This document shows positions 24,060 through 32,568 of a DNA stretch of 38,091 nucleotides, in pieces. The stretch is from Oscillospiraceae bacterium (GTDB lineage: Bacteria; Bacillota; Clostridia; Oscillospirales; JAAYXM01). The notes below the pieces were generated by a model. That model was not told the origin of the DNA, searched no databases, and was given only the letters and a program-made list of their open reading frames with translations. The stretch lies in NCBI GenBank assembly GCA_017421025.1, contig JAFQME010000025.1:1-38091 (forward strand), written 5' to 3'. Numbering within the stretch: position 1 is the first letter of the stretch; each line of letters starts with the position of its first letter. The position numbers and the translations under genes are program-made.

Positions 24060-24145
24060 ACACGCATCCTCCTTCAAATTTTGACGTTACAGAGTTATTG
24101 TCCCCCAAAAATAACGCTTTTAGTTGCGGAAAGGATTGGTTTTTC

Positions 24146-24742
24146 TTGAAGAAATTTTCTTTGATTTTGATTGCATCTTTGATGATTCTGATGTGTGCTT
24201 CGTGCATGCCGTTCCCGGAATCCACCGAGGAAATCCCGCAGGTGGACCCGAATGCCATTCCACCTGAGACTGTGGAGGAGCTCTATTCCTACTATCATCA
24301 AATCGATCGCACCATGACCCGGGAGCAAGTAGAAGCTCTGTTTGGTGCAGGGGTCGAGCGCAAAGACGAGTCGGGCGAGCCGATGTATACCGCCTACGTC
24401 AACGAGAAAAAGAGTTGCGGTGTCAATGTGATTTACAACTTTGAGGGAAAAGTTCGGGCAAAAACCCTTTACTATAATAAGTCCGAGGACCTCATCCCGT
24501 TTGCAAATCCCTATATTGAGGAGAAAATCTCTGACATCGGGGAAGGGGATAAATTCGCAAAGGCCGAGGAGGTATTCGGTGCACCGGGCCTTGAAATCGT
24601 GTGCGAATACAGTCAGAATAATGTGAAAGATGAGGCGACCATCCATTCTTGGTACAATGAGGACGGCAGCTCGGTGCAAGTTCATTCGCAAGGCGGCCGT
24701 ATTACACAGGTGGTCTGGATTGTTGCGGAGGATCAAAAATGA
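24146..24742 (+). CDS. Lipoprotein with two SmpA/OmlA-like repeats
   Basis: A 198-residue exported protein. After Lys-Lys comes a hydrophobic signal, then a lipobox-like CASC followed by MPFPES, so the Cys would carry lipid and anchor the protein outside the membrane. The mature part has a TEEIPQVDPNAIPPE linker and two similar units. The first is MTREQVEALFGAGVERKD with a following strand region; the second is FAKAEEVFGAPGLEIV with a matching VQVHSQGGRITQVVW. The motif resembles the SmpA/OmlA/BLIP fold (inferred). The start TTG at 24146 has AAGGA ten bases upstream. Its TGA overlaps the pyrC ATG (ATGA), so pyrC translation is coupled to it, which is unusual for a pyrimidine gene. Confidence 0.75.
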   Translation: MKKFSLILIASLMILMCASCMPFPESTEEIPQVDPNAIPPETVEELYSYYHQIDRTMTREQVEALFGAGVERKDESGEPMYTAYVNEKKSCGVNVIYNFEGKVRAKTLYYNKSEDLIPFANPYIEEKISDIGEGDKFAKAEEVFGAPGLEIVCEYSQNNVKDEATIHSWYNEDGSSVQVHSQGGRITQVVWIVAEDQK

Positions 24743-25998
24743 GAGTTTGGATTCAAAACGGCTGGGTGATCGACCCTGCAAGCGGTATCAACAGCATTGC
24801 CGATATCGTGATTGAAAACGGCAAAATCGCAGACATTAAATACCCGGGCAAAGAGCCGGACGGCGAAGTCCTGGTGGATGCACGTGGATTGATCGTTGCG
24901 CCCGGACTTGTGGATATGCACTGCCATCTGCGGGAACCGGGGCAAACCCATAAAGAGGATATCGCAAGCGGCACCAAAAGTGCGGCAAAAGGTGGCTTTA
25001 CCAGTATCGCCTGTATGCCGAACACCACGCCGCCGCTCGATACTCCCGAGTTGATTGCGCAGGTGAAAAATGCCCCTGCATCCGTGCATGTGCATCCGTT
25101 TGGCACCATTACACGTGGCATGAAAGGTGACGAGATGTCAAATCTTGCCGCTTTGAAAGAAGCGGGAGCGGTTGGCGTCAGCGATGACGGGCTTCCGGTT
25201 GCAAGTGCAAAAATGATGCATGACACCCTGCTCGAAGCAAAAAAACACGGTTTGACTGTCACCTCGCACTGTGAAGAGCCCACCATGAAACACGGGGTCA
25301 TCCACGACGGAATCGCCGCCAAGCGGTTGGGCGTACAGGGGATCAGTCCTGCGGCAGAAGAGTGCATGGTGGCACGTGAAATCGTGCTTGCATCGGTGAC
25401 CGACTCACCGGTCCATATCGCACATATCAGTACCCGTGGCAGCGTGGAACTCATCCGTGACGCAAAAGCACGTGGGCTGAACGTGACCGCAGAAACCTGC
25501 CCGCACTATTTCTCCCTCACAGACGAGGTTTGCATGTCACGCAATGCAAATACCAAGATGAATCCGCCACTGCGCACAGCAGATGACGTGCGTGCAATCA
25601 TAGAAGGACTCAAGGACGGCACAATCGATGCGATTGCGACCGACCATGCCCCGCATCATGCGGACGAAAAGGGCAAAGGTTTTTCTGCTGCGCCAAACGG
25701 GATCATCGGATTTGAAACCGCCCTTGCGGTCGCCATTACCTATCTGGTAAAACCCGGCCATCTCTCCATGCTTGAGATGCTCAGAAAATTTACCCAAAAT
25801 CCGGGCGAAATTCTCGGAATCCCGGCGGGAAAGATGGTAGAAGGCGCACCTGCGGATTTTGTGTTGTTTGATCCGATGGAAGCATGGGAAGTAAAAGCAG
25901 AGGAAATTGTCAGCAAGAGCAAAAACACACCGTACCTGGGCTACCGCCTGTACGGAAAAGTGCGTTATACCGTTGTAGACGGCAAAATCGTGGAATAA
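24739..25998 (+). CDS. pyrC: Dihydroorotase
   Basis: The enzyme closes carbamoyl-aspartate to dihydroorotate, the third step of UMP synthesis. It is a 419-residue type I (long) dihydroorotase. Zinc histidines H61 and H63 are in DMHCHLREPGQTHKEDI, the carboxylated-lysine region follows, and catalytic D302 lies in ATDHAPHH. TSHCEEPTM and HIAHIST are further metal-binding blocks. The start ATG overlaps the lipoprotein stop, and GGAGG lies upstream. pyrF follows after 13 bases. Confidence 0.96.
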   Translation: MRVWIQNGWVIDPASGINSIADIVIENGKIADIKYPGKEPDGEVLVDARGLIVAPGLVDMHCHLREPGQTHKEDIASGTKSAAKGGFTSIACMPNTTPPLDTPELIAQVKNAPASVHVHPFGTITRGMKGDEMSNLAALKEAGAVGVSDDGLPVASAKMMHDTLLEAKKHGLTVTSHCEEPTMKHGVIHDGIAAKRLGVQGISPAAEECMVAREIVLASVTDSPVHIAHISTRGSVELIRDAKARGLNVTAETCPHYFSLTDEVCMSRNANTKMNPPLRTADDVRAIIEGLKDGTIDAIATDHAPHHADEKGKGFSAAPNGIIGFETALAVAITYLVKPGHLSMLEMLRKFTQNPGEILGIPAGKMVEGAPADFVLFDPMEAWEVKAEEIVSKSKNTPYLGYRLYGKVRYTVVDGKIVE

Positions 25999-26011
25999 AG
26001 GAGAAGTAGCC

Positions 26012-26929
26012 ATGTCAATGGATCGTTTGATTGAGAAAATTATTGTAAAGGGAAACCCGACTGTGGTCGGCTTGGACCCCAATTTGAAAAACCTGCCCCC
26101 GTATCTGGTGGAAAAACACGTGAAAGAGCACGGAGAAACCCTGCGTGCGGTAGCGGAAGCCATTTATGAATTCAATGTCGGACTCATTGATGCGCTGTGC
26201 GGCATCGTTCCGGCGGTCAAACCCCAGTCGGCATACTATGAAATGTACGGCGTTGAGGGTTTGGAAGTGTTAAAACGCACCATCGACTATGCAAAGAGCA
26301 AAGGCATGTATGTGATTTTGGATGTCAAACGCGGTGATATCGGCACCACCGCATCCGCTTATGCAGATGCCTACCTCGGCTCAGTCAAGGTGGGGGACAC
26401 CGTGATCGAGCCGTTTGCAGCAGACTGTATCACAGTCAACGGCTACCTCGGGTCAGACGGTGTTTTGCCGTTTGTCGAGCGTTGTAAGGAAAATGGTAAA
26501 TCCATCTTCGTTTTGGTCAAGACCTCCAATCCGTCCTCCAATGAATTGCAGGATTTGGTGGCAGGAACCCGTACCATCTATCAGGTCATGGCGGATAAAA
26601 CCAATCTGTGGGGCGAAGACTTGATTGGCAAAAACGGTTACTCGGATGTCGGCTTCGTGGTCGGTGCAACCCATCCCACCCAGCTCATCGAGCTCCGTCG
26701 TGCGCATCCGCATCAGTTTTTCCTGGTCCCGGGCTATGGTGCACAGGGCGCCACCGCAGCAGACCTTGCAGGTGCATTCGACCGTAGAGGACTTGGCGCA
26801 ATCGTCAATTCCTCCCGCGGCATCATCTTTGCATGGCAGAAAACCGACTGTGCGACCGGTGAAAACTTCGCCGAAGCGGCATACAATGCAGCAATTGCGA
26901 TGCGTGATGACCTGAAACTTTATTGCTAA
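26012..26929 (+). CDS. pyrF: Orotidine 5'-phosphate decarboxylase, type 2
   Basis: The last step of UMP synthesis. The 305-residue length and the sequence GLDPNLKNLPPYL place it in the type 2 (long) family. Catalytic residues are in LDVKRGDIGTTASAYA: D104, K106 and D109. FVGATHPTQ-like and PGYGAQG blocks bind phosphate. The start ATG at 26012 follows AAAGGAGAAG. A second ATG two codons later is possible. Its transcript ends at a strong terminator, so pyrK and pyrD need their own promoter. Confidence 0.95.
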   Translation: MSMDRLIEKIIVKGNPTVVGLDPNLKNLPPYLVEKHVKEHGETLRAVAEAIYEFNVGLIDALCGIVPAVKPQSAYYEMYGVEGLEVLKRTIDYAKSKGMYVILDVKRGDIGTTASAYADAYLGSVKVGDTVIEPFAADCITVNGYLGSDGVLPFVERCKENGKSIFVLVKTSNPSSNELQDLVAGTRTIYQVMADKTNLWGEDLIGKNGYSDVGFVVGATHPTQLIELRRAHPHQFFLVPGYGAQGATAADLAGAFDRRGLGAIVNSSRGIIFAWQKTDCATGENFAEAAYNAAIAMRDDLKLYC

Positions 26930-26947
26930 CAAAAAAGGCTCTCTTAG

Positions 26948-26983
26948 ACCGAGTGTTCGAAAGGACACTCGGTAGTTTTTTAT
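26948..26983 (+). terminator. Terminator of the lipoprotein-pyrCF unit
   Basis: ACCGAGTGT (26948-26956) pairs with ACACTCGGT (26965-26973), followed by AGTTTTTTATTT. It overlaps the end of the convergent XRE gene by a few bases. Confidence 0.85.
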
Positions 26984-27222
26984 TTGATTTCCTGTTCCAG
27001 ATTTCCGAATTCTTCGGTTGAGAAAAACTCGATGAGGGTGATGCCAAATCCGTCGCATAACATTTTGAGTGTTACAATTCCCGGGTTTTGGCTTTTTCCG
27101 TACAAAATATTTTTAATCGTTGACGGTGCAACCCCGGATTCGGTTGCCAGCTTGTTGATTGTCATTCTCTTTTCTTCGCATAACGATAAGATCCTGTTTT
27201 TTACACTGTTGTACGTATCCAT
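26980..27222 (-). CDS. Small XRE-family helix-turn-helix regulator
   Basis: An 80-residue Cro/C1-type DNA-binding protein made of the HTH domain only: LCEEKRMTINKLATESG, then VAPSTIKNILYG (recognition helix), then NPGIVTLKMLCDGFGITLIEFF. The start is taken as the ATG at 27222, with GGGGTGGG close upstream; the ATG at 27240 adds six residues but has no ribosome site. It is divergent from the SHOCT gene, and the TAGGCTA repeats between them are candidate binding sites. With that gene it forms a small insertion between pyrF and pyrK. Confidence 0.88.
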   Translation of the reverse strand: MDTYNSVKNRILSLCEEKRMTINKLATESGVAPSTIKNILYGKSQNPGIVTLKMLCDGFGITLIEFFSTEEFGNLEQEIK

Positions 27223-27245
27223 TTTCCCACCCCGTCTCATTTTGA

Positions 27246-27316
27246 TAGGCTAATTATAGACTTTTAGTGTTGACAAAGTAGGCTATATATGATACTATAT
27301 GGACTATAAATAGCCT
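27246..27316. promoter_or_regulatory. Divergent control region with TAGGCTA/AATAGCC elements
   Basis: A plus promoter TTGACA (27270-27275), 17 bases, TACTAT (27293-27298) drives the SHOCT gene. A minus TATAAT lies near 27253-27258. TAGGCTA occurs at 27246-27252 and 27279-27285, and an inverted AATAGCC near 27308-27314. GGCTATA and its complement flank the -10 box, so a repressor could cover the promoter. Binding by the neighbouring XRE protein is inferred. Confidence 0.6.
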
Positions 27317-27371
27317 TTCTGCTGTAAAGAGTGCGGAATTGAGCGAAATAGAGAAAGAGGAGTGCTGTAAT

Positions 27372-27983
27372 ATGGGATTGTTTGATAAGGCGAAAAATGC
27401 CGCAAAAAACTATACGAGTAGCTTGAAGGAAAATGAAGCAAAGAACAAAGAAATGGCAAACGCACCGATGGAAGAAAGAATCAAAATGAGACCGGAAGGC
27501 GTCAAATACTGTATTGTCAACAACTTGGGGAAAATCCTGGATGTGTACGAGAATAAGGTCGTATTTACCTCTACCAAATCGACTTCTACTCTTGTCACGG
27601 GGCTTGTGTTTGGAAACTCGGTTACACAAGGTGAAAAAACGATTTATTATAAAGATGCAACCGGGGTCCAATACAAGCCGTCAACGGTTCTTGACGGATA
27701 TATTCAGGTTGAAACTGCATCAGGGAATATGACATCTTCTTCGAGCCAATACAGCGGGGAAAACTCCATTCAATTCAGCGGGAAAAAGCTGAATGAGGAA
27801 GCAGAGATCGTTGTTGCATATATTAAGGATAGGATTGAAGAAATCAAAAATGCTCCTGTCGGAGGTGCAATCCAGCAGTTGTCCCCTGCAGATGAATTGA
27901 AAAAGCATAAGGAACTGCTTGATTTGGGGATTATCACACAAGAAGAGTTTGATGCAAAGAAAAAACAATTATTAGGCTTGTAA
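27372..27983 (+). CDS. SHOCT-domain protein of unknown function
   Basis: A 203-residue soluble protein with no signal peptide. It begins MGLFDKAKNAAKNY and has a charged helix. Residues about 45-155 form a beta-rich domain (VKYCIVNNLGKILDVYENKV, TGLVFGNSVTQGEKTIYY) resembling DUF4429-type or PH-like domains, which is tentative. The last 32 residues are a SHOCT domain (DELKKHKELLDLGIITQEEF), a short C-terminal helix pair found on many otherwise unrelated proteins. The start ATG at 27372 has GAGGAGT. It stands as a divergent pair with the XRE gene and its own promoter and terminator, so it is an independent insert in the pyr region. Confidence 0.82.
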   Translation: MGLFDKAKNAAKNYTSSLKENEAKNKEMANAPMEERIKMRPEGVKYCIVNNLGKILDVYENKVVFTSTKSTSTLVTGLVFGNSVTQGEKTIYYKDATGVQYKPSTVLDGYIQVETASGNMTSSSSQYSGENSIQFSGKKLNEEAEIVVAYIKDRIEEIKNAPVGGAIQQLSPADELKKHKELLDLGIITQEEFDAKKKQLLGL

Positions 27984-27985
27984 TC

Positions 27986-28016
27986 AAAAAGAGTGGGCAT
28001 TGCCCACTCTTTTTTC
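27986..28016 (+). terminator. Terminator of the SHOCT gene
   Basis: AAAAAGAGTGGGC pairs with GCCCACTCTTTTT around a three-base loop, then a T-rich end. The pyrK promoter begins immediately after it. Confidence 0.85.
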
Positions 28017-28045
28017 TTGAAGTTGTGTTGGGTTTCCTGTATAAT
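28017..28045 (+). promoter_or_regulatory. Promoter of the pyrK-pyrD operon
   Basis: TTGAAG, 17 bases, and a perfect TATAAT. The transcript leader is about 38 bases, too short for a pyr attenuator. Confidence 0.75.
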
Positions 28046-28089
28046 AGAAATAAGTATACGCCTTTTTAGGCAGAAATGGATGAAGAATT

Positions 28090-28857
28090 ATGGCAGAAAC
28101 CAATTTGTGCGCGGTACTCTCTTGCCGTGCTTTGACCAAAACACATTTTGAGTTGTGCCTGGACGCACCTGCAATTGCAAATGCGGCGGTGCCCGGGCAG
28201 TTTGTGCATATTGCATGCGGACACTCCCATCTCCTGCGCCGTCCGATCAGTATTTGTGAAACCAAGGATGGCTTTTTGCGCTTGGTATTTGAGATCCGTG
28301 GCGAGGGGACTGAATGGTTGTCCCGCCGCAAAGCAGGGGATGTTTTGGACGTCTTAGGACCGCTCGGCAAGGGCGTATTCCCGCTCTTCCCGGAGGATCC
28401 TCGCCCGGTTCTTTTGGTGGGCGGCGGTGTCGGTGTCCCTCCGCTCCTCTCGGTTGCACGTGCCCGTCCCGCCCATGTGGTGCTGGGCTATCGCAACGAG
28501 GCGGCAATGATCTTGTACCGTGACTTTTTGGCATCCTCGGATACCGTGATGATCGCAACCGATGACGGTTCGGTCGGCACGCACGGAACCGTTGCAGATC
28601 CGGTTTCCCGCCTGCTTGAGCAAAACGACTACTGTGCGGTTTTGGCATGCGGCCCCAAGCCCATGCTCCGTGCGGTGGCAGATCTTGCAAAGGGGAAGAA
28701 TATCCCGTGCTTCGTATCCATGGAAGAACGTATGGGCTGCGGCGTGGGCGCTTGCCTTGTTTGCGTGTGCAAAACCAAACACGGCGACCATGAGCACAAT
28801 TCCCGTGTCTGTATGGACGGTCCGGTCTTTTCGGCAGATCAAGTGGTTTGGGAATAG
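28090..28857 (+). CDS. pyrK: Dihydroorotate dehydrogenase B, electron-transfer subunit
   Basis: A 255-residue FAD and 2Fe-2S protein that passes electrons from PyrD to NAD. The FAD site is LLRRPISICE (near 48-57), with GEGTEWL following. The NAD-binding region has GGGVGVPPLL (111-120). The iron-sulfur cluster uses C217, C222, C225 and C241 in GCGVGACLVCVC and SRVCMDGPVF. The start ATG at 28090 has a modest GGATGAAG site. It is the first gene of an operon with pyrD, which starts nine bases after its stop. Confidence 0.95.
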   Translation: MAETNLCAVLSCRALTKTHFELCLDAPAIANAAVPGQFVHIACGHSHLLRRPISICETKDGFLRLVFEIRGEGTEWLSRRKAGDVLDVLGPLGKGVFPLFPEDPRPVLLVGGGVGVPPLLSVARARPAHVVLGYRNEAAMILYRDFLASSDTVMIATDDGSVGTHGTVADPVSRLLEQNDYCAVLACGPKPMLRAVADLAKGKNIPCFVSMEERMGCGVGACLVCVCKTKHGDHEHNSRVCMDGPVFSADQVVWE

Positions 28858-28866
28858 GAGGAGCTT

Positions 28867-29772
28867 ATGCTGAGTGTAAATCTTGCAGGGGTGACCCTGA
28901 AAAATCCGGTTATGACCGCATCCGGCACATACGGATTCGGCAGAGAATACAATGAATTCTATGACCTCGGCGAATTGGGTGCGATCAATGTCAAGGGTCT
29001 CACCTTACAGCCCCGCCTCGGAAATGTCCCGCCCCGAATCGCTGAAACCCCGCTCGGGATTCTCAATTCGGTCGGTCTGCAGAATCCGGGTGTGGACAAA
29101 TTCATTGAGGAAGAAATCCCGTTTTTAAGACAGTTTGATACCAAAATCATCGCCAATATCTCGGGGAGTACGATGGAGGACTACCTCGCCATCACACAGA
29201 AGATGGATTCTGCGGATGTGGACCTTTTGGAACTGAACATCTCCTGCCCGAATGTCAAAGCGGGCGGCATGGCGTTCGGTACCTGCCCGGCAACCGTGGA
29301 GAGTTTGGTTTCGGCGGTCCGCAAAGAGACCAAGAAACCGCTCATTGTCAAACTCTCTCCGAATGTCACCGATATCACCGAAATCGCCCGTGCGGCAGAA
29401 GCCGGCGGCGCAGATATCTTGAGCCTCATCAACACCCTTTTGGGAATGCGGATCGACATCCGTACCCGCCGTCCCATTCTGCACAACAACATGGGCGGAA
29501 TGTCGGGACCAGCTGTGTTCCCGATTGCAGTGCGTATGGTATATCAGGTGTCCCGTGCGGTAAATCTTCCCATTATCGGTATGGGCGGCATCTCCACCTG
29601 GCGTGATGCGGTGGAAATGATGATGGCAGGTGCAAATGCAATCGCAGTCGGCACCGCCCTTTTCCGTGATCCCATGGCGCCGATTCAGGTGCGTGACGGA
29701 ATCGAGGAGTTCTGCCGGGAGCAAGGCGTCTCCAATGTGAGCGAGATCGTCGGGACCGTGCGCCCGTATTAG
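28867..29772 (+). CDS. pyrD: Dihydroorotate dehydrogenase, type 1B catalytic subunit
   Basis: The enzyme oxidises dihydroorotate to orotate with FMN; with PyrK it forms the NAD-linked heterotetramer found in Gram-positive bacteria. It has 301 residues. The catalytic base is C127 in ELNISCPN, the type-1 marker; LNSVGLQNPG and GMGGISTWRDAVEMMMAGA are the FMN and phosphate blocks. The start ATG at 28867 has GGAGGAG. The next gene follows after ten bases. Confidence 0.97.
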   Translation: MLSVNLAGVTLKNPVMTASGTYGFGREYNEFYDLGELGAINVKGLTLQPRLGNVPPRIAETPLGILNSVGLQNPGVDKFIEEEIPFLRQFDTKIIANISGSTMEDYLAITQKMDSADVDLLELNISCPNVKAGGMAFGTCPATVESLVSAVRKETKKPLIVKLSPNVTDITEIARAAEAGGADILSLINTLLGMRIDIRTRRPILHNNMGGMSGPAVFPIAVRMVYQVSRAVNLPIIGMGGISTWRDAVEMMMAGANAIAVGTALFRDPMAPIQVRDGIEEFCREQGVSNVSEIVGTVRPY

Positions 29773-29782
29773 GAGGAACACC

Positions 29783-30931
29783 ATGACAACGCTTTATGTT
29801 GTTCGCCATGCTGAGGCGGAGGGGAATATCTACCGCCGTGTGCATGGAACATATGACGGATATATCACAAAAAACGGGGAAGCCCAGATCGAGCGTTTGA
29901 AAAAACGTTTTGAGACGGTTTCGGTGGATGCGGTGTACACCAGCGACCTTTCCCGTACCCGCCAAACCGCCACTGCAATTTACGAGGGAAAAGACATCCC
30001 GGTGTATTTCTGTCCGGAATTGCGGGAATTCCATTTCGGAATTTGGGAAGATCTCACCTGGGGCGAACTTGTGCAGGACTTTCCTGAGCAGTACCACAAC
30101 TGGAGCTTTGATCCCATGAACTTCCGGGTGGAGGGGAGTGAGACATATCATTCCATGTACTGTCGGGTCAAAGCCAAACTCGACGAGATCGTCGCAGAAC
30201 ATCCAAACGGTACGGTTGCAGTGGTTACACACGGCACCGTCATCCGTGCGCTTTTATGTGCATTTTTATACGACGAGGACTTCTCCCGAATTCTGGAGGT
30301 ACAGTGGTGTGACAACACTGCAGTTGCTTGTCTGGAACATGAAAACGGCAAATACGCTGTGACTTATTGCAACGACAATGAACATCTCCAAGAGGTTTCC
30401 ACCCTTGACCGTCAGCAGTGGTGGCGTGAGGTAGATGACCCCGCTTATTTCAATTTGCATTTCCGCCTTGCGGAATTTCCGAAAGATCTGGAGCTTTTGG
30501 ATGGCTATTACCATGCTGCGTGGCTCAAGATTTTCGGACGGGACGATTATGATTCTGCCCAAACCAAAGCCCGTATGAAACGGCTTCTTGCCGCAGACCC
30601 ACGTGCCATCGCGGTGGCACAGCGCAGAGAAGAGGATGTGGGTGCAATCTTATTGGATACCCGTGCCAAAGTCCTACCCGATGCAGGGCATATTGCACTC
30701 CTCTATCTCACCGAGGAAAACCGAGGGAAATACATGGGTGCAATCCTGATCGGCTATGCGGCGAGTCTGTATCGCAGTATGGGAAAGAAATATCTCTCGG
30801 TGCGTGTGGCGCAAACCAACACACCCGCCCGTAAATTCTATGAGAAAATGGGATTTGAAGAGATGCACATGGAACAAGATAACGGCATCATCCAAATCAT
30901 TTTGAGAAAACAGATTTTAGACAAATTCTAA
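29783..30931 (+). CDS. Histidine phosphatase-GNAT acetyltransferase fusion protein
   Basis: Two domains in one 382-residue chain. Residues about 1-205 are a phosphoglycerate-mutase-like histidine phosphatase: catalytic H9 in VVRHAEAEGN, R in SDLSRTRQTA, E in ELREFHFG and H in VVTHGTVIRALL, as in CobC/GpmB-like enzymes. Residues about 235-382 are a GNAT N-acetyltransferase, with GHIALLYLTEENRGKYMG (acetyl-CoA binding) and NTPARKFYEKMGFEE (the family's C-terminal motif). No signal peptide is present. The start ATG at 29783 has GGAGGA upstream. It is third in the pyrK operon, ten bases after pyrD. The substrate is unknown; this fusion is seen in some clostridia. Confidence 0.87.
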   Translation: MTTLYVVRHAEAEGNIYRRVHGTYDGYITKNGEAQIERLKKRFETVSVDAVYTSDLSRTRQTATAIYEGKDIPVYFCPELREFHFGIWEDLTWGELVQDFPEQYHNWSFDPMNFRVEGSETYHSMYCRVKAKLDEIVAEHPNGTVAVVTHGTVIRALLCAFLYDEDFSRILEVQWCDNTAVACLEHENGKYAVTYCNDNEHLQEVSTLDRQQWWREVDDPAYFNLHFRLAEFPKDLELLDGYYHAAWLKIFGRDDYDSAQTKARMKRLLAADPRAIAVAQRREEDVGAILLDTRAKVLPDAGHIALLYLTEENRGKYMGAILIGYAASLYRSMGKKYLSVRVAQTNTPARKFYEKMGFEEMHMEQDNGIIQIILRKQILDKF

Positions 30932-30946
30932 AAAGAAGGTGCAACA

Positions 30947-32557
30947 GTGTCTGAAAAGAAAACCGAAGGGTTCATAAAAGGCGCCATGGTATTGATGGTT
31001 GCCAACATTTTGGTCAAAGTCATCGGTGCGGTGTTCCGTGTCCCGTTGACCCGTGTGGTCGGGGATTACGGTATGGGTCTTTACAGTGCAGCATACCGCT
31101 ATTACAGTTTACTTCTCACAATCGCTACCGCAGGATTCCCGCTTGCGATTTCCAAAATGATTTCGGAAGCACGTACCCTTGGTCGTGTGCAGGAGTCCAA
31201 ACGTATTTTCCGAATTGCGTTCGGGTTCTGTGCCGTGTTGGGTAGTGTGGGGACCATTCTCCTGATTGTCGGGTCGGGATTCTTGGCGGACCTCGCAAAC
31301 AATCCGGAAGTTTCCACCAGTGTCATTGCGCTGTCTCCTGCAGTGCTCCTGCTCTCGCTTGCAGCAGGGCTTCGTGGCTTCTTCCAAGGCAGAAACAACA
31401 TGGTCCCGACCGGGCTTTCTCAGGTTTTGGAAGCGCTCAGCCGTCTGTTCGTCGGCCTCTTCTTTGCGCTTCTGTTTATCCGCATCGGACTTGCGGATAA
31501 GTTTGTCGCAGCCGGTGCAATCACAGGTGTTACCGTGGGTGCAGGGCTTTCGGCGCTGCTTCTTGCTGTGTTGTACGCTGTATCCAAAAAGAAACATGCC
31601 GCAGCAGATGCAGAGCTTTTGGAAGTTTCCGATTGCCGCACCAACGGCAAAATCTTAAAAGACCTGCTTGCCCTCGCAATCCCGGTTATGGTGGGTGCGC
31701 TTGTCATGAATTTGACCAACACCATCGACCTTGTCCTGGTTACCAACCGCCTCGCTGCGGTGGGATATGATTCATATCAAACCACCGAACTGTTCGGTAT
31801 TTACGATAACTATGCAATTCCGCTTTTCAATCTGGTGCCCTCGGTCATCATTTCGCTCAATGTGAGCATCACTCCGGTAGCGGCTGCGGCATATGCACGC
31901 CGTGATATGAAGGAACTCCATGGCACCATTGCTTCCTCCAGCCGATTGGTGGTTATGCTTTCGCTTCCGTGTGCAGTCGGAATTGCAGTCCTGGCAAACC
32001 CGATTATCAGCCTGCTTTTCGGCGCAGGTGAGAGTGCCAATATTGCGACTCCGGTCCTTGCAATTCTGTCGATTGCATCGGTATTCCTTTGCATTTCTTC
32101 GCTCACATCCACTCTCTTGCAGGCAATCGGCAAGCCCATCATCCCGGTTATCACCATGCTCGCAGGTGCTGTGGTCAAAGTGGCGGCAAACTATTTCCTC
32201 ATCGCAATCCCGGGCGTTGAACTTTGCGGTGCTGCAATCGGTACGGTTTTGTGCTATGTGGTTATCACCGTGCTCAACCTGATCTTCCTCAAGAAAGTGA
32301 CCGGCTTCTCGGTCAATCTCATCTCCAACTACGGCAGAGTCATCCTTTCCAGTTTTGTGATGGGAATTCTGTGTTTTGGGGTATACTTACTCTTGAATGC
32401 ATTTGTCGGCAACACCATTGCAATGTTTGCATCGGTTGCAGTGGGCGGCGTTGCGTATGTCGCATTGTTGTTTGTTACAGGCGGTATCACCAAAGAGGAT
32501 ATTTTAATGCTCCCCAAGGGAGAAACCCTTGCCCGTATCCTGCCGCTTAAAAAATAA
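30947..32557 (+). CDS. Polysaccharide/lipid flippase, SpoVB/MurJ-like (MOP superfamily)
   Basis: A 536-residue membrane protein with about 14 hydrophobic segments, of the MATE/PST/MVF exporter superfamily. The N-terminus (GAMVLMVANILVKVIGAVFRVPLTR) and GMGLYSAAYRYYSLLLTIATAGFP, then ISKMISEARTLG, match the SpoVB/YtgP group, which carries lipid-linked wall precursors or polysaccharide units across the membrane. The start is the GTG at 30947 behind AAGAAGGTG. It is fourth in the operon, 15 bases after the fusion gene and 11 before the next. Co-transcription with pyrimidine genes may reflect supply of UDP-sugars (inferred). Confidence 0.88.
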   Translation: MSEKKTEGFIKGAMVLMVANILVKVIGAVFRVPLTRVVGDYGMGLYSAAYRYYSLLLTIATAGFPLAISKMISEARTLGRVQESKRIFRIAFGFCAVLGSVGTILLIVGSGFLADLANNPEVSTSVIALSPAVLLLSLAAGLRGFFQGRNNMVPTGLSQVLEALSRLFVGLFFALLFIRIGLADKFVAAGAITGVTVGAGLSALLLAVLYAVSKKKHAAADAELLEVSDCRTNGKILKDLLALAIPVMVGALVMNLTNTIDLVLVTNRLAAVGYDSYQTTELFGIYDNYAIPLFNLVPSVIISLNVSITPVAAAAYARRDMKELHGTIASSSRLVVMLSLPCAVGIAVLANPIISLLFGAGESANIATPVLAILSIASVFLCISSLTSTLLQAIGKPIIPVITMLAGAVVKVAANYFLIAIPGVELCGAAIGTVLCYVVITVLNLIFLKKVTGFSVNLISNYGRVILSSFVMGILCFGVYLLLNAFVGNTIAMFASVAVGGVAYVALLFVTGGITKEDILMLPKGETLARILPLKK

Positions 32558-32568
32558 GGAGGATTTCT

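Noticed and set aside
24095..24781. Minus-strand frame of 228 codons
   Set aside because: It is antisense to the lipoprotein gene, which has a signal peptide, lipobox and coupled stop.
28046..28089. PyrR attenuator before pyrK
   Set aside because: The 44-base leader has no anti-terminator/terminator pair or PyrR-binding consensus.
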